Below, in pieces: positions 1 through 9,985 of a DNA stretch of 64,000 nt. Source of the DNA: Teratosphaeria epicoccoides (taxonomy: Eukaryota > Ascomycota > Dothideomycetes > Mycosphaerellales > Teratosphaeriaceae); the NCBI GenBank assembly GCA_021401465.1, contig JADDMT010000030.1, forward strand, positions 248,001 through 312,000, in the 5' to 3' direction. Numbering within the stretch: the first letter of the stretch is position 1; every line of letters begins with the position of its first letter. A program made the position numbers and the translations under genes. Under the pieces are notes generated by a model. It made no database searches, had not been told where the DNA came from, and saw nothing but the letters and a program-made list of their open reading frames with translations.

Positions 1-770
1 GCAGATGTAGAAGACAACTCTAAGCTAAAGGCACGAAAATCCTATGACCTTTAGCATCGCCGCTTTCTACATTATGGCTAGATAAAGCTTAAGTCTCTTT
101 ATAAGGTCACGGCCCTAAAGAATCTAATACCTGTAGTTAACAGCTTTGACTATAAGGCCTGTAGCCTTGCTAATATGAAGAAGAAGTAAGGAAAGGTCAT
201 AGAAAGAAAGCGTCGGATTCTTAAGCTAATATCGTTAGACATCTATAGCTCTTTGCTATCATTAAGAGAAGGTTACAAGTATTTCCTGATTATTGTAGAC
301 AATTACTTGCGGAAGGCATAGGCATATCCGCTAAAGCATAGGTCTAACGTAGTAGATACTCTACGTTACTAGCGTAAGAAGATTAAACTTAAGACTAACA
401 GAGGCAAACTAATAGTAGCAAAGACTGATAACGCGCTAGAGCTAACGTCCCTACTAGGTTAGTAGGAGTCAGAGTATAGCATGGCGCTTAACCTGACTAA
501 GGCATATAACTCTCGCGTAAATGGGGTCGCGGAGAAACATATTAGTAATGCTAAAAGAGTCGTTAGAGTAATACTACAGGATGTAGGACTTCCTACGGAG
601 TTCTGGCTAGAAGCTCTGATTACGAGCTAATATGTGTATAACCTATGCCTACTAAGAATCGACAATTTCTTGATTACGCTAGAGGAAGCTTAGTTAGAGC
701 AGAGGCCTTTAGTAGACTATATCTGCGTTTAGGGGTACTAAGTCATTTCGTATATAGTGTTATGGTTTAG
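1..770 (+). pseudogene. Ty1/copia integrase fragment, RIP-degraded
   Basis: This is the 5' truncated start of a copia polyprotein. From about 50 there is a GAG-pre-integrase-like HRRF patch. From about 226 a frame reads SLDIYSSLLSLREGYKYFL, then IVDNYLRKA-stop-AYPLK, and later NSRVNGVAEKHISNAKR and FWLEAL. These are hallmarks of the copia integrase core, which inserts element cDNA into the nuclear genome. Interruptions are mostly TAG where the family has Trp or Gln, for example TAG in place of Trp before AYPLK. The frame resumes after the tandem repeat at 813-1004 and, past inserted Gypsy-A, at 8174-9510. The element enters the window from the left, so its 5' LTR is not seen. I infer a dead copy. 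Confidence 0.85.
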
Positions 771-812
771 TCTAAGCCGTACGTGCCTAGACTAAGGCTA
801 CTAATTGTAGGC

Positions 813-1004
813 AAGGCTAAGAGCTACAAGCGATTAGTGTAGACAAACTAAGCACGACTAAGCGCAACTAAGTAACATGCGATTAGCTTGATTAGTAGCA
901 ATTAGTTCTAAGGCCGAGAGCTACAAGCGATTAGTGTAGACAAACTAAGCACGACTAAGCGCAACTAAGCAACATGCGATTAGCTTGATTAGTAGCGATT
1001 AGCT
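813..1004 (+). repeat. Two-copy 96-bp tandem repeat in copia linker
   Basis: The block starting GAGCTACAAGCGATTAG at 821 recurs at 917, a period of 96 bp, with only a few transitions between copies. It lies between the integrase core and the integrase C-terminal region, where copia polyproteins vary in length. An internal short motif (CTAAGC with variants) also recurs within each unit. Confidence 0.85.
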
Positions 1005-1406
1005 CTCCTATGTATTTAGGAACGTCAAGATGCCCTTATAGCTTCGAGGCGTTTAACTCATGTTATCTACTTACTAATTAGAATTACCTTTGTACTAGTT
1101 ATACTGTCTTAGCTCCCGCTTGTGTTAGCTCTCTCTAAAGAAGCCTTAGCTTGCATGTAATTAAAGTCACCTGACTACTATCTTGAGTAACTACAACATA
1201 TAGACCCTAAGTTGCTGCTAAAGGATTTAAGAAAGGACAAGCTTATAAATCGCGGATAGGAAGGCATGTTCATTAGGTACGTTAAAGGCACTACTAAGAT
1301 GTAGAAGGTTTAGGCGCTAGACATGAAGAAGGTTATTACGACAGGGTCTGTCAAATTCTTCGAAGAAAGTAAGGGGAGTAATTTAAATCTTAGCTTTACT
1401 CTGAAG
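1005..1406 (+). pseudogene. Copia integrase C-terminal part, broken by Gypsy-A
   Basis: Near 1265 the frame reads FIRYVKGTTKMWKV and then a DMKKVITTGSVKFFEES run. This fits the conserved VGY..tt+K.yRVw......sRDVkF.E segment at the end of copia integrase. The frame stops at 1406, where Gypsy-A begins. The bases just before it are TGAAG (1402-1406) and those just after it are CGAAG (8169-8173). This fits a 5-bp target duplication with one C/T difference. The copia frame then continues beyond 8174, so Gypsy-A is a younger insertion into copia. Confidence 0.75.
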
Positions 1407-1572
1407 TGTCATAGTAAACAGCGTATACATAGGGGTTCATGTAGTATTCAACAAGTATGATAGGGAGAGAGGGACTATCTGCTAGCTGTCTAGTCTTTTA
1501 TAGCTAGCTTCGTCAGGGGTCGCGTCGCATAGGCCCTAGCCTGTGCTAAGACTTAGGGCCTTGCCCTTCACA
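1407..1572 (-). repeat. Gypsy-A 3' LTR
   Basis: This begins TGTCATAG and ends TTCACA, and matches 8003-8168 with scattered transitions. A polypurine tract (on the minus strand; a run of C on the plus strand at about 1575-1584) adjoins it on the internal side. Confidence 0.9.
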
Positions 1573-1905
1573 TTACCCCCCCCCTTCCTGTTCATAGCAA
1601 GGAATCCGTCAGTTTCCTTCTAGCACATAAAGTCTAGATTATAGCTAGGCTAACATAGCTTCCTAACTTCACTTCCCTTGTCTAAGTCTACTCTACTTGT
1701 CTAAGTCTACTTCACTTCACTTCTTACGCTCCCTGTTCTCCTGTGCCTAAAGCCTGGCCTCTACCCGGTCTTGCCGGGTTCCTAGACTCTACTTCGCTTA
1801 TTTAAATCCACTTCACTTTCCTACCTCTCTTCACTTCACTTCTATTACTACTATCCGAGCCATTATAGGGGCGCTCCTAGGCCTGTGCTAGTACGTCCCT
1901 TACTG

Positions 1906-1913
1906 TATAAAAA
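1906..1913 (+). promoter_or_regulatory. TATA box of the antisense gene in Gypsy-A
   Basis: TATAAAAA lies 45 bp before the ATG at 1951 on the plus strand, opposite to gag-pol. The same arrangement is kept in Gypsy-B (17472-17478, ATG 17517). Confidence 0.6.
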
Positions 1914-2064
1914 GCGCCCTTCGCTATTACTCTTGCTTCCTTTCTCTTACATGCTTACCTTAAACCGTAAGCCCCCCTCTCTTTCTCCTACCTTCTGGCC
2001 TTTTCTCCGGGATTCCGGGCGATACTAACTAGAACTAGATAGCCCCTGCAATCTACTACGTCGA

Positions 2065-2084
2065 CTACGCCCTCTAGGGCGTAG
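2065..2084. repeat. Short hairpin in Gypsy-A antisense gene
   Basis: Arms CTACGCCCT and AGGGCGTAG are separated by CT. The hairpin is kept unchanged in Gypsy-B at 17632-17651. Confidence 0.7.
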
Positions 2085-2819
2085 ATTGCGTCCTATAATT
2101 AGAATGTTCTAGAGTCCTTGTCGTTATGCCTAGCTTCAGCTAATAAATCTGTCTAGTCTACCCGAGCCCGCGCCTGCTAGCGCTACGCTAGCAAGCGCCT
2201 AAACTGTAAAGCCCTATACGCGTTACTTAGTGTCCGCGCAAAATGCTCCGCTAACCTAGCTAGCCTCGCTCTCGCCTATGTCTCCTACGCCTCCTAGACC
2301 TGTTCCTAGGACGCTGACAGGTATGACCCGCTCCCTAGGCGGTTTTGCACAGCTAACATCGCGACAGCGCTACTATGTATAATGACCTGTTAAAGGTCCT
2401 TAAGGCCTAGAGGGCCTTAGGGCCTTTGCAGTTAGCGGGTCTGCTGTCTAGGTATTTTCTATTAGTGTCCTCTATGATTATGCTGCTAACCTCGAGCAGC
2501 GTCATAGCCTAGGAGGTCATAGGGACCGTAGGTGCCGCCGTCGCCTAGTAGGGTCTCCTGTAAGTTTATCCCGTACTCTATGTGTTTCTACGCGCTAACG
2601 GTTTAGAAGGTCTAGAGGCGTTCTACTAGTACTTACCTTAGGTAGGTAGCGGGAGAACGTTACTAGTAAGGGCGAGAGCCCTCGTTAGCGTCAGTCTAGC
2701 GCTGCTACGCGGGGCCCTAACTAAGAGGCCAGGGACTCTGACGGCAGCCTAGTCGGCGGGTCTAGGGGGTCTAGCAAGGGCCCCTTAGACGGCGGGGAGG
2801 CTAGCCCCGCTAGCAGGGC

Positions 2820-2853
2820 CCCTAGTGACAATCCCGCATGATTGTCGCTAGGG
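2820..2853. repeat. Conserved 14-bp inverted repeat in Gypsy-A 3' region
   Basis: Arms CCCTAGTGACAATC and GATTGTCGCTAGGG (one mismatch) flank the loop CCGCAT, within a GC-rich stretch just past the end of the antisense frame. It is identical in Gypsy-B (18387-18420). It may be an RNA 3'-end structure for either transcript; this is inferred. Confidence 0.7.
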
Positions 2854-3019
2854 TCCTCTATCCTTAGCGCAGGGGCCTGCGGCTAGGGGGGTTTTTTTCT
2901 TTTGTTGTATATATAGTTACCTAATGTTAATTTTCCCCTTCTAACTTTTGTCCTTCTTAAACGCCTATATTCCTTGTTACAAATGCTAGACTCCCTTTGC
3001 TAAGTCCTATATCTCGTTT

Positions 3020-6000
3020 CCTTTTTCTTCTTGCCCTACCTCTCTCTAGGGCCGTCGTTGTTCTCTGTGCTTCCCTAAGTCTGCTCGAAGCGGTCTATTA
3101 CTTCAGTGTCTATTAGGTTTTCTAGGGGCTCCCATGTAGGTTTGTAGTACCCTGACTATTTTACTAGGACCTTGTGTCCTTTTCCCCTTCTCTTGTCCCT
3201 CGCGTAGAGTACCTCCTCTACTAACTACTCCTTGTGCGACTTAAACAAAAGGGGGTCTAGCTGTTCGTCGTCGTTCTCCTGCCTAGGCATAGGGTCTCTG
3301 CCTGCTAGTCTTAGCAGGTCGGTATAGAACACTAGGTGTATATTGTTTAGGAGCCTAGTTAAGCAGATAGAGACTAGTAATAATACTTTAGCTACTATGT
3401 ACTTCGCATGCTTAGCGTCTAAGCTTTTCTTAGGTCTCTCTGTAGTGTAGTTCCGCAGATCTAGCTAGACCTTGTTACTGACTTTATGAATTAGGGCGGG
3501 GTTTTAGCGTTTATTAGCAGACTCCTCCTATTCTTGCGCGGAAGCTACTATTGTTACTTAGCAGATTCCTGTTATGTCCTAAATCTTTCCTACAAACGCC
3601 CTTGCTCTCTCGGCTGCTTTTAACGGGCTAGGCCCTACGGGGTCCTCGGTTAAAGGTATAGGGCCCTGTGATTCGTAGCTATAGGTAGCAAAGAAGGGGC
3701 TTATGCTAATTCCCAAATGATACCTCCTGTTTAGCGCTAGTTAAGCTACGGGGAGCTATCGCTTCTAGTCGGATTGCTTATAGTTAATATAGTTCCAGAG
3801 GTACGCTTGTACCTCTTAGTTCAGGCGTTTAGGGCCTCTGTCTGTTTGTAGGTAGTACGTAGAGCTTAACTGCTAGGACACGCCTATTCCTTTACAGAAG
3901 GTCGTCTAGAAGGTGCTAGTCTAGTTAGTGCCCTAGTCGCTTGTAATAGCCGTTAGCATTCTATGGTACTAGGCCTAGTAATCCATGAACTTCTCTGCGT
4001 ATTCCTCTGCTTTTATGCTAGGTATTACCTGTAAAACTACGTACTTGTATAGGCGATCCTTGATAACCTACAGGTATCGACATCCCTCGGAATCGGGCAG
4101 GTCTGTCATGAAGTCCATTAAGATCTCCTAGAAGAATCTGTTAGGAACTAGTAATAGCTTTAGTAGTCTATGCTTGTGCTCTCTCTACACCTTATTGCGA
4201 CTGTAGTAGTCGTAGTTCCTTAGGAACCGCCAGACATGCTTAGATAGTAACGGCTAGTAGAAGTTGCGCCCTAGGATCATTGTCGTGGCGTCTTGTCCTA
4301 GGTGCCCGTATACTATAGCGTTGTGCATAGACTAAATGAGCTTCGTCCTAAGCATGTCGTTACTTTCGTCCCTAGAGCCTAAGGTCTCGCCCTCGGGCTA
4401 ACTGTTGTTTGCTCCTAGGACCCATAGTTTGTCGCGGTATCGCAGGAAGCCCCTCTTGTCAATCTTGTAGTCCCCCGCTTGTAGTTTTAGCCTCGCTCTA
4501 GCTAGTAGCACCTAGGAGCTATTCTTTACTACTTTTAATACTGTCGAGTACAGCTCGTCTTTCTCTACTATAGCTGCCTATAAGTCATTAAGGGTGCTGT
4601 CCTAGAACGGCCTAATAGGCTCCTAGTTAGAGGTTACGGAGTTAGCGAATTACTATTCGTTCTCTACTATAGTAGTAGGTAGTAGGCTAGTCGAGGTAAT
4701 TAGTATGACGTCTCTGCTCTTATCTACAGGGTCCGGCTAACTCTCTACAACTTCTAGGTCTAAAAACCTCTTAAACTATGATTCCTTATCTTCTGCCCCT
4801 AGCGTGTCCTGTTCTCGTCTTGACAATGCGTCTAGGACTACTCCTTTAGCGCCTAGGTAATATACCAGGGAAATTTGGAATTACGCGAGGGTCTCATACT
4901 ACCGTATCTGCCGCTCGGACAGCTGTCGCTTGACTATGAAGTACTCCAGGTTTTTGTAGTCTGTAAGAATAGTAAAGGGCCTACATGACTTTAGTTTAGG
5001 GCCCTAGAACTTTAGGCTAGATATCATAGCTAGTATCTCCTTGTCATAGATGTCGTAATTAATCTCCGCCTTATTAAGTTTCTGCGAGAAGAAGCCTACT
5101 AGTTACCAGACTCTGTTGCTTTCTTGTAGGAGAGCCGCCCCTAATGCAAACCCGCTACAGTTAGTCTCTAAAAAGGTCGGCAGCTCTAGGTTCTATTAAG
5201 AAAGGACTAGCGCTAAACAGAACTTCGCTTTTAGCGTTCTAAACGCGGACTCCTTGAGTTCCCCCTAGGAGAATAGTCTGCCCTTCCCTGTAAGCGCCGT
5301 TAAGGGCCTAGCTGTCTTCGAGTAGTTCAGGATAAACATCCTGTAGTAGTTAGCGAAGCCGAGGAATCTACGGACTTCCTTTTGTGTTTTTAGCCGCTCC
5401 TAGTTACACATGGCCTCTACCTTTTCTAGCTCGGTCCCTACGCCTTTTCTGTTAGCATAGATTATGAACCCTAGGTACTTGATATCCTTTTTGGCAAACT
5501 CGCTCTTCCTAGGGTCAAGGTAGAGGCCCCTGTCCTAGAGCTTCTAGAGTACTTGCGTTACTTTAGCGAAATAGTCTTCTCGCGAACTGCCGCTATATAT
5601 GATAATGTCGTCTATGTACGCAGAGGCGTAGTCGTCTAATTCCTCGCGTAGTAGTATGTTAATATATCGTTAGAACATTACTAGAGCCCTAGATAAACCG
5701 AACAGACATACTAGCTATTCAAATGAACCGAACCTCATGCGAAAGGCTGTCTTGTACTTATGGCCTTTCGCTATACAGATTTAGTAGAAGGCTGACACTA
5801 CATCTACCTTAGTGAGCTACTAGGCGCCCGTGAGGTTCCTTAAGGTCTCTAGTATTAACGGGAGGGGGTACCTATCTTACTTTGTGATCGCATTAAGGGC
5901 GCGGTAATCGTAGTAAAACTAGAGCCCTCTTCCTAGCTTCTAGACAAAAAGCACAGGAGCCGTAGCCTCTAAGTTAGTAGGCCGAATGAATCCCTTCCCT

Positions 6001-6787
6001 AACAGTTCGTCTGAGGACTTCCTTAAAACAAGTAGTTCCTCCTTCGACATGCTATATAGGGGTCCCTACAGCAGAGCTAGTTAGGATCTGTCTAGTCCTT
6101 CGCGGAGTTCGATGTAGTAGTCGATACTAGGGCGGTATAGCGCTAGTTTTTCTGCTTCTTGGCGGCAGAATAGCAGAGCTATGTGCTAAAGCTCTAGAGG
6201 TAGTACCTTTCTTAACTTGTCTAGCGTCAGATATTCCTTTGCCTTTAAGGCCTCCGCGACATCCGCTGTCGCAGTTACGCATACCTAGGTAAAGTTCCTG
6301 TAGTCCTCGTATTCTCGGTAGTTCTGTCCTTCGTCTATCTACTGTCCCGCTCTCCTATGCTAATACCGACGCTTTTCTGGCATAGTCTGCACTTTATTGT
6401 GAGCCTTCTAGGGGTTCCCTAGTATTAGGGGGAAGGCTAGATCCTTTACTACGTATGCGTACACTAGTTGCTAGAACCCCTCGATTTCTATCCAGAAGGT
6501 GACTACTCCTTCTACTACGGAGTCTCGCATCGATACTGTTACACCCCTCGCTATGCATGACTCTTTGCTTATTAAGCTTAAGCCAAGACCTTTTACTAGG
6601 TCTCTGTTAATTGTAGCGTAGTATTAGCACCCCTTATCGATAAGAGCTAATGTCCTGGTATTATTTGCTAGGACTACATTAGTATAAATCAGGTTCCTGT
6701 CTATAGATCCCTTAACTCTCTCCTATCTTTCTGCTAATGTCTCTGTTACTCCTGCTTCCTAACTCTAAGCAGGAGTTAATCTTTTCC
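3020..6787 (-). pseudogene. Gypsy-A pol: protease, RT, RNase H, integrase, chromodomain
   Basis: One minus-strand frame runs the whole length, interrupted mostly by TAG. In order: protease ALID motif (near 6627-6645), RT with an intact catalytic YIDD (5601-5618, within SAYIDDIIIYSGSSR), RNase H (TDYKNLEYFIVKRQL, about 4930), integrase core (EILMDFMTDLPDSEG, about 4100), and a C-terminal chromodomain (GHKVLVK-stop-SGYYKPTWEPLENL, about 3090-3180), where the family has VKWxGY. Pol is reached from gag by a -1 shift at 6782-6788. Chromodomains steer integration to methylated-histone chromatin in related elements (family knowledge). The catalytic RT motif survives but the frame is heavily broken, so I infer no activity. 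Confidence 0.93.
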
Positions 6788-6788
6788 C
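6748..6788 (-). promoter_or_regulatory. -1 ribosomal frameshift site, Gypsy-A gag/pol
   Basis: On the minus strand the gag frame reads ..TTG GGA AAA GAT TAA. The heptamer G GGA AAA (6782-6788) fits the X XXY YYZ slippery rule exactly in the gag frame. Gag stops at TAA two codons on (6776-6778). A 10-bp perfect stem (ACTCCTGCTT / AAGCAGGAGT, 9-nt loop, 6748-6776) begins 5 nt after the heptamer. Gag codons lie in one frame and protease/RT codons in the -1 frame. In Gypsy-B the heptamer is unchanged and the stem has one mismatch. Confidence 0.85.
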
Positions 6789-7960
6789 AAGTTTTTCCTC
6801 CTAGGTTCCTCTGCCATTCTATCGTCCTCTAGTAATAGCGACACTCTAGTCGTGTTAATCTAGGCTAGGGGTATAGCCGAGGCGTAGGGACACTCCTTGA
6901 CTTAGTGTCTAGACGCTCCGTAGTAGTAGCACAGGTTATTCTCCTAGCTTTTCTCTCTCTCTGTAGCGTCTACCTATTTAGCGCGTCGTTTCCCCCCGTT
7001 ATTTTGTCAGGGTCCTTTGCCGTCATACTAGTCTCCTATAGTACGAGTTAGTGCCATGACTATATCTCTATCTACGTCTATTTAGGATCCGACCCTAGGG
7101 TTAGGCACCTACATGGCGGCTACAGGAATACCTTTAGAGTCCTTGTTCTTTTCTCTTAACTACCTCCTATAGGCCGCCTTGAACTAGTCAGTTGCCTCGG
7201 AGTTTGTCATGACCCTTTTAACCTCCTCTGCAAACGCGTAGTAGTCCTCCTTGTCTCTCACGTTTGCCATGTACATCCTAGCAGGATTCGAAAACAAATT
7301 CTTAAGGTATCTGATCTTTACGTCATCTGTCTACTAGTCCCCTCCTGCTAACAGCAGGAGTTCGTCAAATTCTAGCTAGTACTTGTGCTATAGCTAGCCT
7401 GCTACGTGTCGGAGGTTCGTGAGCTATTCTAGAGCTCTCGCTGTCTCGTTACTGTCTGCGAACATGGCCTCGAGTTACATGAGGAAAGCTTCAGGGTCCT
7501 TCGCCCTGTCCGGGCCTCCTTTCTCCTAGAAATGGCGCATCCAGGCGCGCTAGCAAGCAGGGAGGATGTCGTAGATTATGTTCTAGTAATAATCCACGCC
7601 TATTAGGGGTTTTATCCTAGAGCGCGCCCTAAGTGAACTCCTAATACAGAGCAGGTAATCCCTGAATAATTCGGCTCTTCTGTCCTACGTTAGTAGCCTC
7701 TACTCTTAGGGCCCTGTCAGTTCTATGACAGAGTTCGCACGCGTTGCTACAGCTAGCGCGTCCGCGAGGGTCTTTAGTAGCTCCTCTGACAGGACGCCCG
7801 GGTTTTGTTGCTATTAGGACTCCGATTCATTTAGCGCGGCCCGCGTAGCTGTCAGCTCGGCTATAATTTGCTGTTACTAGGTGTGTATTCCCTCGACGAC
7901 ATAGCGTATTTCTGCTAACACTTCCTCGTTCGTGGATCCTTTAGACACTAGGGTTAATTA
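6776..7960 (-). pseudogene. Gypsy-A gag with CCHC zinc knuckle
   Basis: Minus-strand capsid/nucleocapsid frame. The N-terminal part (about 7900) contains ELTATRAALNESES. The central part reads like a retrotransposon Gag (MRHFWEKGGPDRAKDPEAF, about 7530). Near 6905-6935 a zinc knuckle reads LCYYYGASRHQVKECPYA, i.e. CYYC..xGHxxxxC with the second Cys and the Gly altered. Stops are TAG in place of Trp/Gln. It ends at TAA 6776-6778 just past the slippery site. The start codon could not be fixed; no clear ATG is in the right place near the primer site. Confidence 0.85.
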
Positions 7961-7987
7961 GCTAGGAGACGGCCTTTCTATAGTGAA

Positions 7988-8002
7988 ATTGATCGTACTT
8001 AA
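7988..8002 (-). promoter_or_regulatory. Self-primer binding site of Gypsy-A
   Basis: Immediately internal to the 5' LTR, the sense strand reads TTAAGTACGAT. Its 9-nt core AAGTACGAT is exactly complementary to ATCGTACTT in the LTR (8049-8057), 41 nt downstream of the LTR TATA box (8092-8098). This matches the Tf1/sushi arrangement, where the 5' end of the transcript primes its own reverse transcription. Confidence 0.65.
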
Positions 8003-8168
8003 TGTCACGGTAAACGGCGTATACACAGGGGTTCATGTAGTATTTAACAAGTACGATAGGGAGAGAGGGACTATCTGCTAGCTGTCTGGTCTTTTATAGC
8101 TAGCTTCGTCAGGGGTTGCGTCGCACAGGCCCTAGCTTGTGCTAAGACTTAGGGCCTCGCCCTTTACA
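8003..8168 (-). repeat. Gypsy-A 5' LTR with promoter
   Basis: 166 bp beginning TGTCACGG and ending TTTACA in plus orientation. It contains TATAAAA on the minus strand (8092-8098), the probable promoter for gag-pol. Confidence 0.9.
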
Positions 8169-8173
8169 CGAAG

Positions 8174-9510
8174 AATCAAGTAGTTCTATACTAACATAAC
8201 AGCTAATTAGACGTTAGCCTAAGAAGCTAAGAAGCTATCTACCCTAAACCTACAGACAACCCGCAAGATTACGACACATGTCTAGGTACTACCTAAACAC
8301 GAGACTAGCGAGATTATTAAGAGACATGATCTTGACTCTAAGCACGGGTTAGAGCACGAGTCAGAGCATGTAAAAGAGCACAAGTCAGAGCATGTAAAAG
8401 AGCACAAGTTAGAGCATACGAGGGTACTAAACCTACTAGTTATACTTCCTGCAGTACTTAGCAAGAGGACAAGAGCAAGGTTAGAGGCATCTAAAGGCGT
8501 TAGAGTTAGAGTTAGAGATGTAGTGCATAATCCGAGATAGTTAAGCGAGGTTACTAGCAAGAGAGGTCGCGATCAGAATGACAATAGTAGGCAAGAAAAG
8601 GCGAAAAGGGTAATAGAGACTATCTATAGCTTCATTGTAATCTATAATGCGATGATTAAATCAAGCATAGATAAGGACACCTACTAGTATAAGGGCGACT
8701 AGGTTGCATTTACCGCATAGGCAGAAGAGTATAGCTTAGCAGTAGTAGGAGCTAGAATGCGACTATTAGAGAAGATACCTGTCCTGAAGACATACGAGCA
8801 GGCTATCTCTGACAAGCAATAGGGGCACCTATAGTTAGAGGTAGTCTAATTAGAGATTAGAGTACTTAAGGCTAACTAGACATACGAAACAATAGTTGCA
8901 CTAAAGGATGCTTACCTGATAACGTCAAAATAGGTCTTTGATGTAGATTAGTTAATAAGTTTAAAGCGCGGCTAGTAGCTAGAGGTTTTAGTCAGATCCT
9001 TAGAGTCGACTTAAGGACACCTTTGCTCTAATAGTTAGACATGATCCTATCTAGATTTTTATGGCTGTAATCTGCATGAACAACTAGGAACTACACTAGG
9101 TTAATGTTAACAATGCCTTTACCGAATTAGTCCTAAAGGAACGCATTCTGATGCAAGCTCTACTAGGTATAAAGGTTAACCCTAGCGAAGTGTTAAAGCT
9201 ACTAAAAAGTCTATATGGCTTAAAGCAAGCAGCTAAAGATTAGTACTAGCTTTGCAAGGGAAAGATTAAGAAGATCGGCTTTCGTTAGAGTAAGGTAGAC
9301 CCCTGCCTTTTTGTCTATAACACCTAAAGGCTAATGATTTTAGTCTATGTTAATGACATCATAATTAGAGCTAAAAGTATAGGCGATGTGAATTAGTTTG
9401 AGAGCAAGTTTGCGACATTCTTCAAGATTAAGGACCTAGGTAAGGCAACACATCTGCTAAATGTCAGAATAGTTATAGACTAAAAGGTAGGTACCTTGCG
9501 ACTAGATTAG
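8174..9510 (+). pseudogene. Copia polyprotein, linker and reverse transcriptase
   Basis: This continues the frame interrupted at 1406. A Glu/His/Lys-rich short-repeat linker (about 8344-8425) leads to ETIVALKDAYLITSK-stop-VFD and NKFKARLVARGFSQ (about 8890-8995), then LLKSLYGLKQAAKD (about 9195). The catalytic box at 9346-9357 reads YVND instead of the family's YVDD; GAT->AAT fits a RIP change. It ends at 9510 where Gypsy-C starts, and the expected next copia segment is not found on the far side of Gypsy-C. This copy is dead: stops throughout and a lost catalytic Asp. Confidence 0.9.
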
Positions 9511-9906
9511 TGTCATAAGGGTAGGTACTAATAGCAGGAAGGGGATCAGGTGTTAGACTCGCAGAGCTATGAAGAATATCGACAATAGCAATTGTCCTTA
9601 TAACTAACTATCCTGTAGGGAAAGGGAGTTAAATTAAGCACGAAGCTCCTAATTGCCTGTCCTGAAGCTATCCCTATATACTAGAGAGACAGAGCAGCTC
9701 TGTTAGATCTGTTAACAGACCTAACAGATCTGTGTCTGTAGATCTTTAGACTAACCCTACAGATCTAGGGATCTGTCCTCACGTGACAGATCCTTTCTCC
9801 TATGACTATGCTTATGACTTATAGTACTCACATGACTATGCTATGACTCATAGCACTTAGGACACTCATGATCCTGTGACTCATAGTACTCCTGACACTC
9901 ATGACA
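9511..9906 (-). repeat. Gypsy-C 3' LTR
   Basis: 396 bp, with a single copy of a 60-bp subrepeat that is duplicated in the 5' LTR. The polypurine tract (minus-strand sense AAGAGGAGGATAG) adjoins its internal side. Confidence 0.9.
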
Positions 9907-9985
9907 CTATCCTCCTCTTAGCCTAGCTTGTCCCTAAGCTACCTTATTAGTGCGGGGTTTCTCTTGTCATTTCCTTTGTGCCGTG

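Larger units (their letters stand above)
1951..2885 (+). pseudogene. Antisense Cys-cluster gene of Gypsy-A
   Basis: This decayed gene lies on the strand opposite to gag-pol, between the chromodomain end and the 3' LTR. A TATA box at 1906 precedes ATG 1951, and a candidate intron starts GTAAGC at 1967 with branch site TACTAAC at 2023-2029. From about 2126 a frame interrupted mainly by TAG runs to about 2885. At 2175-2207 it reads C-stop-R-Y-ASKRLN-C; restoring TAC to TGC gives a C-x2-C-x6-C cluster. Gypsy-B has the same motif with a different Cys lost. The C-terminal part is Arg/Pro-rich. The first ATG is not in the Cys frame, so splicing or another start is needed. The function is unknown; a zinc-binding or DNA-binding role is only an inference. 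Confidence 0.6.
1407..8168 (-). mobile_element. Gypsy-A: full-length chromodomain Ty3/gypsy element
   Basis: A complete LTR retrotransposon lies in minus orientation, about 6.76 kb long with 166-bp LTRs at 1407-1572 and 8003-8168. Reading right to left: 5' LTR, primer site, gag with zinc knuckle, -1 frameshift site, protease, reverse transcriptase, RNase H, integrase, chromodomain, then a long 3' region with an extra gene on the opposite strand, and the 3' LTR. It is inserted into copia with near-matching 5-bp flanks (TGAAG/CGAAG). A sister copy, Gypsy-B, lies at 16961-23739 in the same orientation. Chromodomain and self-priming layout place it near the Tf1/sushi chromoviruses. All frames are broken by RIP-type stops. 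Confidence 0.95.
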
